Shown piece after piece: positions 26,591-36,331 of a DNA stretch of 43,945 nt. The stretch is from NCBI GenBank assembly GCA_021325555.1, contig JAJPGY010000011.1, positions 1-43,945 on the forward strand, in the 5' to 3' direction. The notes beneath the pieces were generated by a model. The model had not been told where the DNA came from. It ran no database searches and was given only the letters and a program-made list of their open reading frames with translations. Numbering within the stretch: position 1 is the stretch's first letter; the number at the start of each line of letters is the position of its first letter. The position numbers and the translations under genes are program-made. Source of the stretch: Pseudomonadota bacterium (lineage in GTDB: Bacteria; Cyanobacteriota; Vampirovibrionia; Obscuribacterales; Obscuribacteraceae).

Positions 26591-28831
26591 TCAGGTTCCG
26601 GCAGCAGGCGGAGTCTTATCCTGCGCGACGGATGGTACCCGGACGCGCCCTTTCACGACCAACAGCAAAAGCGCGCACAAGGACAATATAGCAGTTGCCT
26701 CCGAGACCAGGTAGAAGCCGCCGCACAAGGCTACGGCGTCCTGGGTCAAGCCCCACGCCATGCCGATGAGCAGAAAGCCTATGCTGGCCAGCTTGCTGCT
26801 ATGACGCTCGACGGCGGGAGCTGCGACGGCGCCGAGGAAGGCAGCCGGCAGCACCGGCAGCAACGCGGACACGAGAAGCCTCAGCATCGGCTGCCCGATA
26901 AGCGGCATCGCTTCGTAATTGAAGAAAAAGTCCGCCACCAGGGATATGAAGACCAGGATCCAGGCCACCGCAACAGGCGGCTTCAACGGGCCCGCGAAGA
27001 TCAGGCCGGCAAGCGCCAGGGCGCCCAGCGCGAAGCCGGCCCCCCAGGTGACCACGTGGCATTGCGAGCCAAAGCTCAGGGCAAACAGACCCATGCAACG
27101 GTTGAGCGCGAGCATGATCGAGGCGCCCAAAATGAGCATCGCCACGGATCGCAGATCGAATAACGGGCCCGAGGTCTCCGGTGATTCCGGCGGCGCCGGC
27201 CCGTTTTTCTGCAGCGGGGCCGCCTGAATGATCATCACCAGCAAGCAGAGGATCATGCACACAAGATAGGACCGGGGCACGGAGCCGGCAATCAGGAAGG
27301 TGAATGGCCAGTCATCAGGGTTGGCGGTTAGCTGCTGGCAATCTTCGGCAAGCTGCCTGGCGTTGCCGAGAGAGCGCTTGGGGAGCACGCCGCGCAGGAC
27401 CTTTTCGATCTGTCCTTTCCGGGACGGAAAGGAGATCAGGCAGTGCCTGAAAGGCGTCAGCACGGCCGCGTCGATGCTCAGCCGGGCCGCCTTCATATTT
27501 CTGGCCAGCCGCATGTCGAGCCAATCCCTCATCGGCTTGCTGGTAACCACCATGGCTCCCGAGGCGGCAAGGTGACGGGCTGCGTCGAAGAAGCTGTCCG
27601 ACGTATAGAAATAATCATCCGAGCGCAGCGACCCGAAAGGGGAGAAGGAGCCGGGTGACTCCAGGGTGGCGAAGATAATCAGATCGTATTTGCCCCTGCC
27701 GAACCGCAGGAATGAACGCGGATCCCCGAGGATTCTGCGCACCCTGGGCGACGAATAAGGGGAGAGCGGGTTGCGCTGACCGAGCTGAAGAAGCCAGGCC
27801 CGCGAATCAACGGCGTCGACGTGCCCGGCACCGTGCCGGAGAGCCGAGGCCACCTCGACCCCTGTGCCGGCGCCAAGCACCAGCACGTTGCCCGCTCTGG
27901 CGCCGGCCAGGTAGGGAACGTCGTAATAAAGCGGAAACGCTTGCATATAGTCGCCGTAAGCCGAGCGCAGCGACTTGGCGGTCGTGCTGTCCATAGCAAG
28001 ATCAACGCACGGCTCGTAGAGATCGTGATTGACGTTCACGGCGAAACCCCACTGCCGGCCGGCGGCGAGGAAGGGATAGGTGTTCACCGCACAACCTCCG
28101 GCCCAGGCGGTTCTCGAGTAGCGGCCGGGCTGGCCTGCAGCCGGCACCAGAGCCGACGGCAGCCTGGGAAGCTCCAGAGACATGACGGCCGCCAGCGACG
28201 CCAGTGCAAGAGCCAGCCGCCGCCAGCTCCTGCCGCACAGCGCCATATAACCGGCAAAGACGATCGCCACAAGCAACGCGGGCGGCCATTGGAGCCTCAT
28301 AACCAGATCGTAAAAGATCCAGGCGACCGCCGAGCCGAGGAAGAATAGCGCCAGGCCCCAGCCCGGTCGCGCGCGATCAAAGCCGGAGAACGCCAGACAT
28401 GCCAGCGAGGCGAAGCACCTGATCGTGAGCGTGAACACGGCAAAAAGAAGTGCCATCATCAGAAGCTCGTGGGCAAGCGGGTTGGTAAGGAAATGCGCCG
28501 AGAGGTAGTAAGTGGAAGGGTCCCAGAAAGTCCCCAGCTCTCCGATGCCGGTCAAGTGGCAGACTGCCAGCAAGCACAGGATCGCGGTCAAATAGCCGGT
28601 CCAGTGCTTTTCCTTGATCCGCAATTTCCCCGTCTTGAGTTCGAGCGCACCCAGACCCAGCCCAAAGAAAACACAGGCCATGAGATAGTGCTGGTAGTAG
28701 GCGAGTATCTTTATCTCGCAGGAGAGCAGCCAGATCACGCACAGGTCGACAAGCTGGACGAGGAGAGAGAACAGGAGGAGCTTCTGCCTGGCCCCCAGGG
28801 CAATCGGTTCGCTCGTGAATTTCCAGGTCAC
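26591..28831 (-). CDS. Membrane-embedded spermidine-synthase-like protein
   Basis: The protein has 746 residues from the GTG at 28831, which overlaps the DinB-like stop by four bases (GTGA). A longer frame to 28972 adds a proline-rich tail and lies in the DinB gene. Order: several N-terminal membrane helices (about 15-220), a soluble domain with the SAM-binding motif VLVLGAGTGVEVA near 316-328 and 'GKYDLIIFATLESPGS' near 382-397, then a second helix block to the end. The soluble part is like spermidine synthase (SpeE). Family members fused to membrane helices are known, but their substrates are mostly unknown. A polyamine product is not shown. Its place in the operon with gmhB and the SGNH pair hints at envelope or glycan work. 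Confidence 0.8.
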   Translation of the reverse strand: MTWKFTSEPIALGARQKLLLFSLLVQLVDLCVIWLLSCEIKILAYYQHYLMACVFFGLGLGALELKTGKLRIKEKHWTGYLTAILCLLAVCHLTGIGELGTFWDPSTYYLSAHFLTNPLAHELLMMALLFAVFTLTIRCFASLACLAFSGFDRARPGWGLALFFLGSAVAWIFYDLVMRLQWPPALLVAIVFAGYMALCGRSWRRLALALASLAAVMSLELPRLPSALVPAAGQPGRYSRTAWAGGCAVNTYPFLAAGRQWGFAVNVNHDLYEPCVDLAMDSTTAKSLRSAYGDYMQAFPLYYDVPYLAGARAGNVLVLGAGTGVEVASALRHGAGHVDAVDSRAWLLQLGQRNPLSPYSSPRVRRILGDPRSFLRFGRGKYDLIIFATLESPGSFSPFGSLRSDDYFYTSDSFFDAARHLAASGAMVVTSKPMRDWLDMRLARNMKAARLSIDAAVLTPFRHCLISFPSRKGQIEKVLRGVLPKRSLGNARQLAEDCQQLTANPDDWPFTFLIAGSVPRSYLVCMILCLLVMIIQAAPLQKNGPAPPESPETSGPLFDLRSVAMLILGASIMLALNRCMGLFALSFGSQCHVVTWGAGFALGALALAGLIFAGPLKPPVAVAWILVFISLVADFFFNYEAMPLIGQPMLRLLVSALLPVLPAAFLGAVAAPAVERHSSKLASIGFLLIGMAWGLTQDAVALCGGFYLVSEATAILSLCALLLLVVKGRVRVPSVAQDKTPPAAGT

Positions 28832-29310
28832 AACGCCCAGTTGTCTACCCAGGTCTTGGGGAGATCGATGCCGTGCTGCCTGGCCGCAAGCGACCACTGC
28901 CCCTGGTGTATCGCCTCGTGCTGGGGGAGGAGGAACAGGTGCTCGAGCACCGAAAGGCGGGTGGTCGGCCACTTGATCTCCTGCTTCAGGGGATCCGCCG
29001 TGTATTTGGACAGCGCGTCATAGAGATAGTTGTCCATCTCGCGCAGGTGGTGCGTCAGTTTCTCCAGCGAGGATTCCATGCTCAGATCCATGCGTTTTCT
29101 GGAGAAGTCAGCGACGCCGGTCTCCAGCGCCCGCACGTAACATTCCTGAACATCGCCGAGATGCCTTATCTGCTTGCCCAGATTGCCGAACGCGGGGTGC
29201 GGCGAATAGGAGAGGCTTTCCTCGTTGAGCACCTTGAGGAAATCATAGGTAAGCGAGCGGGTGAACTGCCAGGTTTTGGCAAATCGCGCCAGCACGGAAT
29301 TGGGGATCAT
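28828..29310 (-). CDS. DinB-like four-helix metal-binding protein
   Basis: The protein has 160 residues, all helical in appearance. H50, H131 and H135 (HEAIH) match the three-His metal site of the DinB/YfiT superfamily, whose members include thiol transferases and many unknowns. The ATG at 29310 has GGAGG at good distance. A perfect TATAAT sits 32 bp upstream inside the end of the SGNH gene, so it may have its own promoter as well as the operon one. Substrate unknown. Confidence 0.8.
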   Translation of the reverse strand: MIPNSVLARFAKTWQFTRSLTYDFLKVLNEESLSYSPHPAFGNLGKQIRHLGDVQECYVRALETGVADFSRKRMDLSMESSLEKLTHHLREMDNYLYDALSKYTADPLKQEIKWPTTRLSVLEHLFLLPQHEAIHQGQWSLAARQHGIDLPKTWVDNWAL

Positions 29311-29329
29311 CTAGGCTGCCTCCCTGGTT

Positions 29330-30532
29330 TCAGCGGGCCCTATTATAAGGGCAAAAGCCGGGGCGCCGCGCGGCGTGGGCGGCCATCGCCTGCAGGACCT
29401 CCGGATGCTCTGTCTTGAGGGCGTCGATCATCCTGTCGGCCAGGCGCACGGAGCCCCCGTAGTCAAGATGCAGGCCGTCCTTGAAAGAGCCGGCGGTGAA
29501 CTCCGGGTCACCGTAAAAGTCGAGCAGCACCACCCCGTACTGCCGGGAAAGCGCTTGCAGGTAGCCCCGGTAGGCGTCGTTGAGACCGGGCGGCACCAGG
29601 GTCATGATCTCGGGGCCGAGCGGCATGTTGACGATCACCAGCTTGATCCCCTTTTCCCGGCAGAGCGCGGCCAGCGCCTCCATATAACGTGCCTCCAGGG
29701 CGCGCGTCGCCTCGCTGCCCTGCCTGTAGATAAGCTCCTGCATGCCGAAGTAGTATTCCCTGAGGAACTCCGGGTGCGCGCGCTTCACCTGCTCGGCAAA
29801 CTTCTCCTGCTTGCGCGGCACCCACTCTTCGCTCAGATAGCCGTGGCGCTGCGAGCGCCAGAGGTGATCGGCGCCGAGCCGGAAGAACGGCTGATCCAGC
29901 GGCAGGTTCTCCAGCATGTTTTTCGCCGCGGCGCTGAGCACGTTCTTGAAGTCCGTGCGGTCCCGATAAAGGTACCAGAAGTGGCACAAGATGAGCTCGC
30001 GCCTGGCCTCATACCCGCTCAGAACCCTGAGGACATCCCATTTGATCGGCACGTAAGGGGCGATGCTGGCGAAGCTTTCGCAGCTCCACTCGCGGGCGAA
30101 GAGATCATGGATGAAATCCCGCAGCGCCGTGCCGTAAACAATCACCCTGGGATAGTCGCGCCCGCCGGTGGCGGCGGTGGCAATCAGATAGCCCTCGGAG
30201 ATCATCTGCAGCCCGGAGCAAAGGTTGACACAGGTCACGCCCTGGCCGGTGGTCGCCCGCAAATGCTTCTGCAGGTAGGAGGGAACCAGCCCGTTGTAGA
30301 AGTTTGCTCCATTTTGATCCTGATTCAAGCACAGGAGCAACGAAGAGCCCAGGAGCGCCACGTCAGGAGAAGCTCGCCTGCACGCCTCGATGCGCGGGGG
30401 GAGATTCCACTGATCCACCGAGGAGTAGCCGAGGGCGTCGGCCGGATTGCCCAGGCGCAACAGGAGATCGACTGCGATCAGCATGAGCAGGGTGAGCACA
30501 GGAACAGAGGTAGCAACACCGGCGATCGACAT
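29330..30532 (-). CDS. Membrane-anchored SGNH-hydrolase-like protein, copy 1
   Basis: The protein has 400 residues with one N-terminal hydrophobic segment (about 7-27), probably an anchor leaving the rest outside. VALLGSSLLL (G62-S63-S64) resembles SGNH block I. D352-G-L-H355 near the C-terminus is the D-x-x-H block that completes the catalytic triad. SGNH proteins of this type are often sugar O-acetyl transferases or esterases. It is about the same length as, and clearly paralogous to, the next protein (shared CVNLCSGLQM, YGT.LRDF, NLPLDQP and MPLGPE). There is a 7-bp gap to that gene's stop. A role in acylating the surface glycan is inference. Confidence 0.78.
   Translation of the reverse strand: MSIAGVATSVPVLTLLMLIAVDLLLRLGNPADALGYSSVDQWNLPPRIEACRRASPDVALLGSSLLLCLNQDQNGANFYNGLVPSYLQKHLRATTGQGVTCVNLCSGLQMISEGYLIATAATGGRDYPRVIVYGTALRDFIHDLFAREWSCESFASIAPYVPIKWDVLRVLSGYEARRELILCHFWYLYRDRTDFKNVLSAAAKNMLENLPLDQPFFRLGADHLWRSQRHGYLSEEWVPRKQEKFAEQVKRAHPEFLREYYFGMQELIYRQGSEATRALEARYMEALAALCREKGIKLVIVNMPLGPEIMTLVPPGLNDAYRGYLQALSRQYGVVLLDFYGDPEFTAGSFKDGLHLDYGGSVRLADRMIDALKTEHPEVLQAMAAHAARRPGFCPYNRAR
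29342..29347 (-). promoter_or_regulatory. TATAAT box before the DinB-like gene
   Basis: A perfect TATAAT on the minus strand lies inside the last codons of the SGNH gene. No convincing -35 was found at 16-18 bp, so it is a weak candidate for an internal promoter serving dinB-like, speE-like and gmhB. Confidence 0.3.
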
Positions 30533-30539
30533 GCGCTGA

Positions 30540-31787
30540 TCAAGGCACCTGCGAGTATGGAGCCTCCCGTTCCGCCTTCAGCTTCGGATTGGCCGCGCGC
30601 GCGTCGGCGTGCGCGGCCATCGTCGCCAGAACATCGGGATGGTGGGCGGCGAGATCCGACACGATGCGGTCGACCAGCTTTCTCGCCCCGAGGCTATTCA
30701 AGTGGACACTGTCTTTGAAATCGGATCCGCCGAATTCCGGATCCTGAAAGAGGTCGATCAGAGCTATGCCGTACTGCGTGGTGGCTTCCTGCAGATAGCC
30801 GCGAAAGGCCGAGTTGAGCCCTGGCGGGACCATGGCTGTCGTCTCCGGCCCCAGCGGCATGTTGACTACGACCAGCTTGATCCCCTTCTGCCTGCACATG
30901 GCCATCAGCGCCTCGAAATAATGCGCCCCCATCAGGCGTGTCACCTCGCTGCCTCTCTTGTAAACGCCCGCCTGCCGCTCCAGCTCGAGTTTCTTCACGA
31001 GCTCCGGGTGCGTATGGTACATGGACTCGATGAGCTTCTCGACGTTGCGGGGCACCCAGCGCTCCCATAAAAAGCCGTCGCGTTGCGGCGCCCACTGATA
31101 GTTGCGCGACCCGAGCCGGTAATACGGTTGATCGAGGGGAAGATTCTCGAGAGCCTCCTTGGCAAGGGCGGTCATGATCGTCTTGAAATCGCCGTGGTCG
31201 CGGTAGAGGTACCAGTAATGGCAGAGGATAAAGGCAAGCCGCGCCTGATCGCTTGTCAAAGTGCCGAGCACCGCCGGCGAAACGGGGACATAAGGCGCGG
31301 TGCTGGCGAAGCTGGTGCAATTCCATTCCCGCGTGAAGTCGGGATCCATGAAGTCGCGCAGGGTAGTGCCGTAGACGATCACCCGCGGATAGTCTTTCTG
31401 GTCTATCGCCGCCTGGGCATTCATGAACGTCTCGGAGACCATCTGCAAACCGGAGCAGAGGTTCACGCATGTTACGTCCCGCCCTGTAGCGCTCCGGAAC
31501 CGGGTCTGGAGATAGGGCGGGAAGTGGATGCTGGAATACTGGCGCCGAGGGTTGGCCTCACTTAGAACCAGAAGGAGCGACGAGCCCAGCACCACCACAT
31601 CCGGCGCGGATCTCCTGGCAATCTGCATGCGCGGCGGCACCCCCCACAGATCGACGGAGTTGAAACCCATTGCGTCAGCGGGGTTGACCATGCGCAAAAG
31701 GAGATCGAGCGCGAAAAGCATCACGACCGTGAGCCCGACCACCGACGTCACCGCGGATAAAGCCGCCGAGATCGCCTTCAACAGCAT
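30540..31787 (-). CDS. Membrane-anchored SGNH-hydrolase-like protein, copy 2
   Basis: The protein has 415 residues with an N-terminal hydrophobic segment (about 13-32), VVVLGSSLLL (G68-S69-S70) and D359-S-V-H362 as likely triad parts. It is the first gene of the five-gene minus operon. The ATG at 31787 has a strong GGGGAGGA site. It is a tandem duplicate of the downstream gene that has diverged but kept all motifs, so both are probably active. It is divergent from the second GT39-type gene across a short region. Confidence 0.78.
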   Translation of the reverse strand: MLLKAISAALSAVTSVVGLTVVMLFALDLLLRMVNPADAMGFNSVDLWGVPPRMQIARRSAPDVVVLGSSLLLVLSEANPRRQYSSIHFPPYLQTRFRSATGRDVTCVNLCSGLQMVSETFMNAQAAIDQKDYPRVIVYGTTLRDFMDPDFTREWNCTSFASTAPYVPVSPAVLGTLTSDQARLAFILCHYWYLYRDHGDFKTIMTALAKEALENLPLDQPYYRLGSRNYQWAPQRDGFLWERWVPRNVEKLIESMYHTHPELVKKLELERQAGVYKRGSEVTRLMGAHYFEALMAMCRQKGIKLVVVNMPLGPETTAMVPPGLNSAFRGYLQEATTQYGIALIDLFQDPEFGGSDFKDSVHLNSLGARKLVDRIVSDLAAHHPDVLATMAAHADARAANPKLKAEREAPYSQVP

Positions 31788-31864
31788 CGATCCTCCCCGT
31801 CCGGCCCGGTGCTCTCAGGACTATTATGCTATGTTGGCATGGTTTGCAAACGGGAGCAAGCAAG

Positions 31865-33454
31865 TTGGCGGTCTGGGTCATCACTATCCTTGCCCTTGTG
31901 GTGCGGCTGCTGACCGCCACCTGGACCGGGCTCACCACCGACGAGGCTAACGGCGTCTCCATCGCCATCGCCGGATCATGGGCTGATCTCATCAGGCACC
32001 TGAAGGAGGACGGCAACGGGCCGCTCGTCTCGACGCTGCTGCGCGTCTATGCCCTGGCCTTCGGGCACAGCGACCTGGCCATGAAGCTGTTGTTCATCGG
32101 CATATCAACGCTGCAGATTCCGGTTTCCTACTGGATATGCCGGCGCTTCCTCGATAAGGAGATGTCTCTGCAGGCCGCCTTCATGATCGCGCTGTGCCCG
32201 CAGCTGGTTCGTTATGGCACCATGATCCGCTCTTACGCTCTTATCAGCATCCTCGGCCTCTTCTCTACATGGGCGTGCATGAGGGTGCTCGGCGGCACCC
32301 GGGGCTTGATCTGGCCGGTCGCCTACGGCGTCTCGACGGCGCTGCTCGTCTACGGGCATTACTGGGGAGGGTTGCTCGCCGCCGGGCAGGCCTTCCTGGC
32401 GGCCACGGGCGCGCTGCGCCGCTGGTTCGATCCGGCGAGCTTGAAACGATGGCTTGCCGGCGTCGCCGTGTCTTTCCTCATCTTCCTGCCCTGGGTGCCG
32501 ATACTGCTTTACCAGCTCGGGCACGACATGAGCCCGTGGGACCTCAAGCACTACCCGTCGGAATACGTGGCCGAGATGGTGTCCTACGTCCTGGTCGGCT
32601 CATATTACAGCCTCGATCCCTTCGATCAGTTCGCGCTCGCCTTCTCCAGCTTTGTTGTCTTCCTGGTTCTCATCTCACCGCGAGTGCTCATCACCGAGCG
32701 ATTCAACGGGCTGCACTGGAAGATAGTGGCAGCAAGCGGCTACCTTGCCGGGTTGCTGGTGAGCCTCTTCGTTCCGGCGCTGCGAGATCGTTATCTGACG
32801 GTGTTTGCGCCGCCCTTCATCATCGCCTACCTGACCGGGTTTCATGCCCTGTTTCCGCGCCTGCCGGCCCTGGCCCGCATTGTCATCCCGGTGGCCATAT
32901 GGCTGCCCTTGTGGATACCGAATCTTCAGTTCCTTCACTCGGAGCCGGAGACAGGCACACCGGCCCTCGTGGCGGAGATCGAGCGGGAAGCGGACAGGCA
33001 GAAGGACCTGGTGGTGATCTCGTGGCCGATCATCGTCCCCACCATTACCTTCTACCTGCCCGACAACATCGCCGTCACCTGCTTCCCGGACAACGCCCGC
33101 ACCAAGATCAATCGCTGGGACGGAATGATTGACCGCGTCCGCGACGACAGGAATCTTTGGGCGCTGCTGAAAAGAATGGAGCAAACCCTGTCGTCGGGCG
33201 GCAAGATCTGGCTTATCGATCGCGCCCACCCGGTGGTGGACCGCGACTACGCGAAAAGCGAAGGCCTCGGCAAGCTCATCTACCTGGACGCCGAGCTTTA
33301 CCGGATGGATCAGATTCGCACCTGGCTCGATCACCATGCCCAGCAGCTTGGCAAGAACAGGCTTGCGCCCGGACGAGACTTCAGCGTGTTTCTGGCCGTC
33401 TACCAGCCGCGCGCACCCAAAGAGGTAAGGGAATCGCCCGCGCGCATGCGCTAA
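31865..33454 (+). CDS. GT39-type (GT-C) membrane glycosyltransferase, copy 2
   Basis: About 529 residues from the TTG at 31865, which has GGGAG at ideal distance. An ATG at 31826 is possible, but it overlaps a TATTAT box and has no ribosome site. Many membrane helices are present. The first outside loop has TTDEANGVS, matching the acidic pair of GT-C enzymes, then KEDGNGPLVSTLLRVYALAFGH. RYGTMIRSYAL and RDRYLTVFAPPF follow, both with counterparts in copy 1. Unlike copy 1 it keeps the classical DE. It would act at the periplasmic face with a lipid-linked sugar. Having two paralogues suggests different donors or acceptors. Confidence 0.82.
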   Translation: MAVWVITILALVVRLLTATWTGLTTDEANGVSIAIAGSWADLIRHLKEDGNGPLVSTLLRVYALAFGHSDLAMKLLFIGISTLQIPVSYWICRRFLDKEMSLQAAFMIALCPQLVRYGTMIRSYALISILGLFSTWACMRVLGGTRGLIWPVAYGVSTALLVYGHYWGGLLAAGQAFLAATGALRRWFDPASLKRWLAGVAVSFLIFLPWVPILLYQLGHDMSPWDLKHYPSEYVAEMVSYVLVGSYYSLDPFDQFALAFSSFVVFLVLISPRVLITERFNGLHWKIVAASGYLAGLLVSLFVPALRDRYLTVFAPPFIIAYLTGFHALFPRLPALARIVIPVAIWLPLWIPNLQFLHSEPETGTPALVAEIEREADRQKDLVVISWPIIVPTITFYLPDNIAVTCFPDNARTKINRWDGMIDRVRDDRNLWALLKRMEQTLSSGGKIWLIDRAHPVVDRDYAKSEGLGKLIYLDAELYRMDQIRTWLDHHAQQLGKNRLAPGRDFSVFLAVYQPRAPKEVRESPARMR

Positions 33455-33485
33455 AATTCCTGGCACGGTTGTAAGAGGTCGCCTT

Positions 33486-36215
33486 ATGTCCTCGAGGATG
33501 CTGGGGATTCTTTGTGCCATCGCGTTGCTTTTTGCCGGCGCGGGGCAGCCCGGGCAGGGTGCCGGCGTGGCAACCGGGGCGGGAGCTCCTTCCACGCGTT
33601 TGCCGGCACTTGCCGTTCCGGACAGCTATCGCCTGCGCCTGGAGCCGGATCTGACCAGATTCAGCTTCGACGGGGACGAGACGATCTCGCTGGAGGTCGT
33701 GGAGCCGACCTCGACAATCGTGCTGAACGCCGCCGAGCTCGAGATCGAATCGGCAAGCATCGCCGCGTCAGGAGCGGGCGCCGGTGGCAAGCAGCCGGCA
33801 AGGATCACGCTGGCTGCCGCAGACGAGCAGGCGCAGCTGGACTTCGTCAGGCCGCTGGCGGCCGGGAAGTACGACCTGCGCATTGTTTTCAAGGGCAGCC
33901 TGAACGACAGGCTGCGGGGATTTTATCGGTCGTTCTACACGGACGACTCCGGCGCAAGGCACGCGCTGGCAGCAACTCAGATGGAGCCGACCGACGCCCG
34001 GCGGATGTTTCCCTGCTTCGACGAGCCACAGCTCAAGGCAACTTATCAGATAACGGCGGTGATCGACCCGGCGCTCACCGCCATATCGAACGCGCCCGTG
34101 GCAAGCGTAAGGCAGGACACAGCATCGCACAAGAAAATCGTCGAGTTCGCCCGCACACCGAAAATGTCCACATATCTGGTCGCCCTGGTCGTAGGCGATC
34201 TGGACTCCACGCCCCCGACGACCGCTGCCGGCGTGCCGATCCGTGTATGGTCCGTCAGGGGCAAAGCCAGGCTCGGGCTCTATGCCCGCGACTTCGCCTC
34301 TCGCCTGCTGCCGTACTACAACTCCTACTTCGGCGTCCCCTACCCGGCGCCCAAGCTCGACCTCGTCGCCATACCGGACTTCGAGGCCGGGGCGATGGAG
34401 AACCTGGGGGCGATCACCTTCCGCGAGAGCCTCCTGCTTGTCGACGAGCAGGCGAGCTCGACCGACACCCGGCAGGCGGCGGCGAGCGTCATCGCCCACG
34501 AGATGGCCCACATGTGGTTCGGCGATCTGGTGACCATGCTCTGGTGGGACGACATCTGGCTCAACGAGGCGTTCGCCACCTGGATGTCCACCAAGGCCGT
34601 CGATTACCTGATGCCCGAGTGGCACTTCTGGGACCAGTTCGGCCTTACGCGGTCGATGGCGCTGCAGACCGACTCGCTGGCCTCGACGCGCCCGATCCAT
34701 TTCGCGGTGCACGACCCCGGTCAGATAAACGAGATGTTCGACGAGATAACCTACAAGAAGGGCGCCTCGATCTTGCGCATGCTGGAGCAGTTCGTGACCG
34801 AGGAGGTCTTCAACGACGGCGTGAAAAAGTACATGGACACCTTCAAGTTCGCCAATGCCGGCACGGAGGATCTATGGCGGGCGATCGGGCGGGCGGCGCG
34901 CCTGCCGGTGCCGGCGATGATGCACGGCTGGGTCTACAAGCCCGGCTACCCGCTCATCGGGACCGATCTGTCCGCCGATGGCAAAGTGGTCAGCCTATTT
35001 CAGCGGCGGTTCTTCCTGGATCCGGCCGTGGCGGAGAGATTCAAGCGGGCGGACAGCCGGCCCTGGAACGTCCCGCTGGCGCTCAAAGATGCGGAAGCGG
35101 CCGAGGATAAGCCAACGCGTGCCGCCCCCGGCCCACCGGAGACCTGGCAGCTGCCGGCCTCGCTTCTTCTGCAAGCGGAGAGCCGGTCGATCTGGCTGGC
35201 CAAGCCGGTTTCGGCAATCTTCGCCAACTCGGGGGGCTGCGGCTTTTACCGCGTGCGCTACTCGAGCGCCGTGCTGCGCAAGCTCGCCGCGCTCGCGCAG
35301 GACAAGCTGTCCGGCCCCGAGCGCCTGAGCCTGCTCACCGATCAGTGGGCGCTGGCCGTGAGCGGTGAGATAGCCGCCGGCGACTACCTGGATCTTACCG
35401 GCAGCTATAAAACTGATTCCGACCCGTCGGTGGTGAAGGCGCTGATAGGCGAGCTTTACAAGCTGGACGGCCTGGTCGGGCCGCCGGCGCGCGCCAGCTT
35501 CGAAAAGTTCGTTCGCGACCGGCTCGGACCGAACAAGGAGAAGCTGGGCTGGACAGCCAGGCCGAACGAGCCGGACCTGACGCGCATGCTGCGCGGGGCG
35601 GTGCTGGGGACGCTGGGCACCATCGGTCAGGACGGGGAGGTTATTCATGAAGCGCGAAGGCTTTTCAAGAAGTACCTGGCGAAGCCGGACGCCGTCGATC
35701 CCGACCTGCTTAGCGCTGTTACGCGCATTGTCGCCTACAACGGCGATGGCCGAGACTTCCAGCAGATCAAACAGCTCTGGAAAGAGGCCAGGACCCCGGA
35801 GGTGGAGCAGCGAAATCTGATGGCCCTGGCTGACTTCCAGAGACCCGAGCTCATCGGCCAGACCCTTGCGCTGTGCCTGAGCGACGAGGTGAGGACACAG
35901 GACGCCGGTCACCTGTTCGGCGCCGTCTTCGGCAACCAGTCCGCCAAAAGCACGGCCTGGGAGTTCATGAAAGCCAACTGGAGCCAGATCGTCAAACGTT
36001 ATCCGCTCAACATGGTGCCGCATGTGGTGAGCGCCGCCAGCTCGCTCAACAGCGCCGCCGAGGAGAGCGATCTGCGGGGGTTCTTCGCAACGCACCCGGT
36101 TCCGGCGGGCAAGCACGCGGTGGCCCGCCTGCTCGAGCGGGTGCACATCTCCGTCAACTTCAAAACACGAAGCGGGCAGGCCATCGAGGACTGGTTGAAG
36201 GACAACTTCAGCTGA
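33486..36215 (+). CDS. Exported M1-family aminopeptidase (PepN-like)
   Basis: The protein has 909 residues. An N-terminal signal (about 1-26) predicts export to the periplasm or surface. The M1 marks are complete: exopeptidase motif GAMEN (302-306), zinc site HEMAH (338-342) with E361 18 residues on, and Y423 in ITYKKG. The C-terminal half (about 540-909) has the helical ERAP1-C-like look of puromycin-sensitive/PepN-type enzymes. It removes N-terminal residues from peptides. The ATG at 33486 has GAGG nine bases upstream and starts 31 bp after the glycosyltransferase stop, so co-transcription is possible. Confidence 0.93.
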   Translation: MSSRMLGILCAIALLFAGAGQPGQGAGVATGAGAPSTRLPALAVPDSYRLRLEPDLTRFSFDGDETISLEVVEPTSTIVLNAAELEIESASIAASGAGAGGKQPARITLAAADEQAQLDFVRPLAAGKYDLRIVFKGSLNDRLRGFYRSFYTDDSGARHALAATQMEPTDARRMFPCFDEPQLKATYQITAVIDPALTAISNAPVASVRQDTASHKKIVEFARTPKMSTYLVALVVGDLDSTPPTTAAGVPIRVWSVRGKARLGLYARDFASRLLPYYNSYFGVPYPAPKLDLVAIPDFEAGAMENLGAITFRESLLLVDEQASSTDTRQAAASVIAHEMAHMWFGDLVTMLWWDDIWLNEAFATWMSTKAVDYLMPEWHFWDQFGLTRSMALQTDSLASTRPIHFAVHDPGQINEMFDEITYKKGASILRMLEQFVTEEVFNDGVKKYMDTFKFANAGTEDLWRAIGRAARLPVPAMMHGWVYKPGYPLIGTDLSADGKVVSLFQRRFFLDPAVAERFKRADSRPWNVPLALKDAEAAEDKPTRAAPGPPETWQLPASLLLQAESRSIWLAKPVSAIFANSGGCGFYRVRYSSAVLRKLAALAQDKLSGPERLSLLTDQWALAVSGEIAAGDYLDLTGSYKTDSDPSVVKALIGELYKLDGLVGPPARASFEKFVRDRLGPNKEKLGWTARPNEPDLTRMLRGAVLGTLGTIGQDGEVIHEARRLFKKYLAKPDAVDPDLLSAVTRIVAYNGDGRDFQQIKQLWKEARTPEVEQRNLMALADFQRPELIGQTLALCLSDEVRTQDAGHLFGAVFGNQSAKSTAWEFMKANWSQIVKRYPLNMVPHVVSAASSLNSAAEESDLRGFFATHPVPAGKHAVARLLERVHISVNFKTRSGQAIEDWLKDNFS

Positions 36216-36331
36216 TTAAAATCGGCCAACCCAGGCAAAGATATGTCCTCGCTATCCGCCGGGGCTCCCGCGCAACCAAATACGATATCTTTCGTCTGTT
36301 CTCTTGGACGGCAGAAGATATCGAGGCGGGC

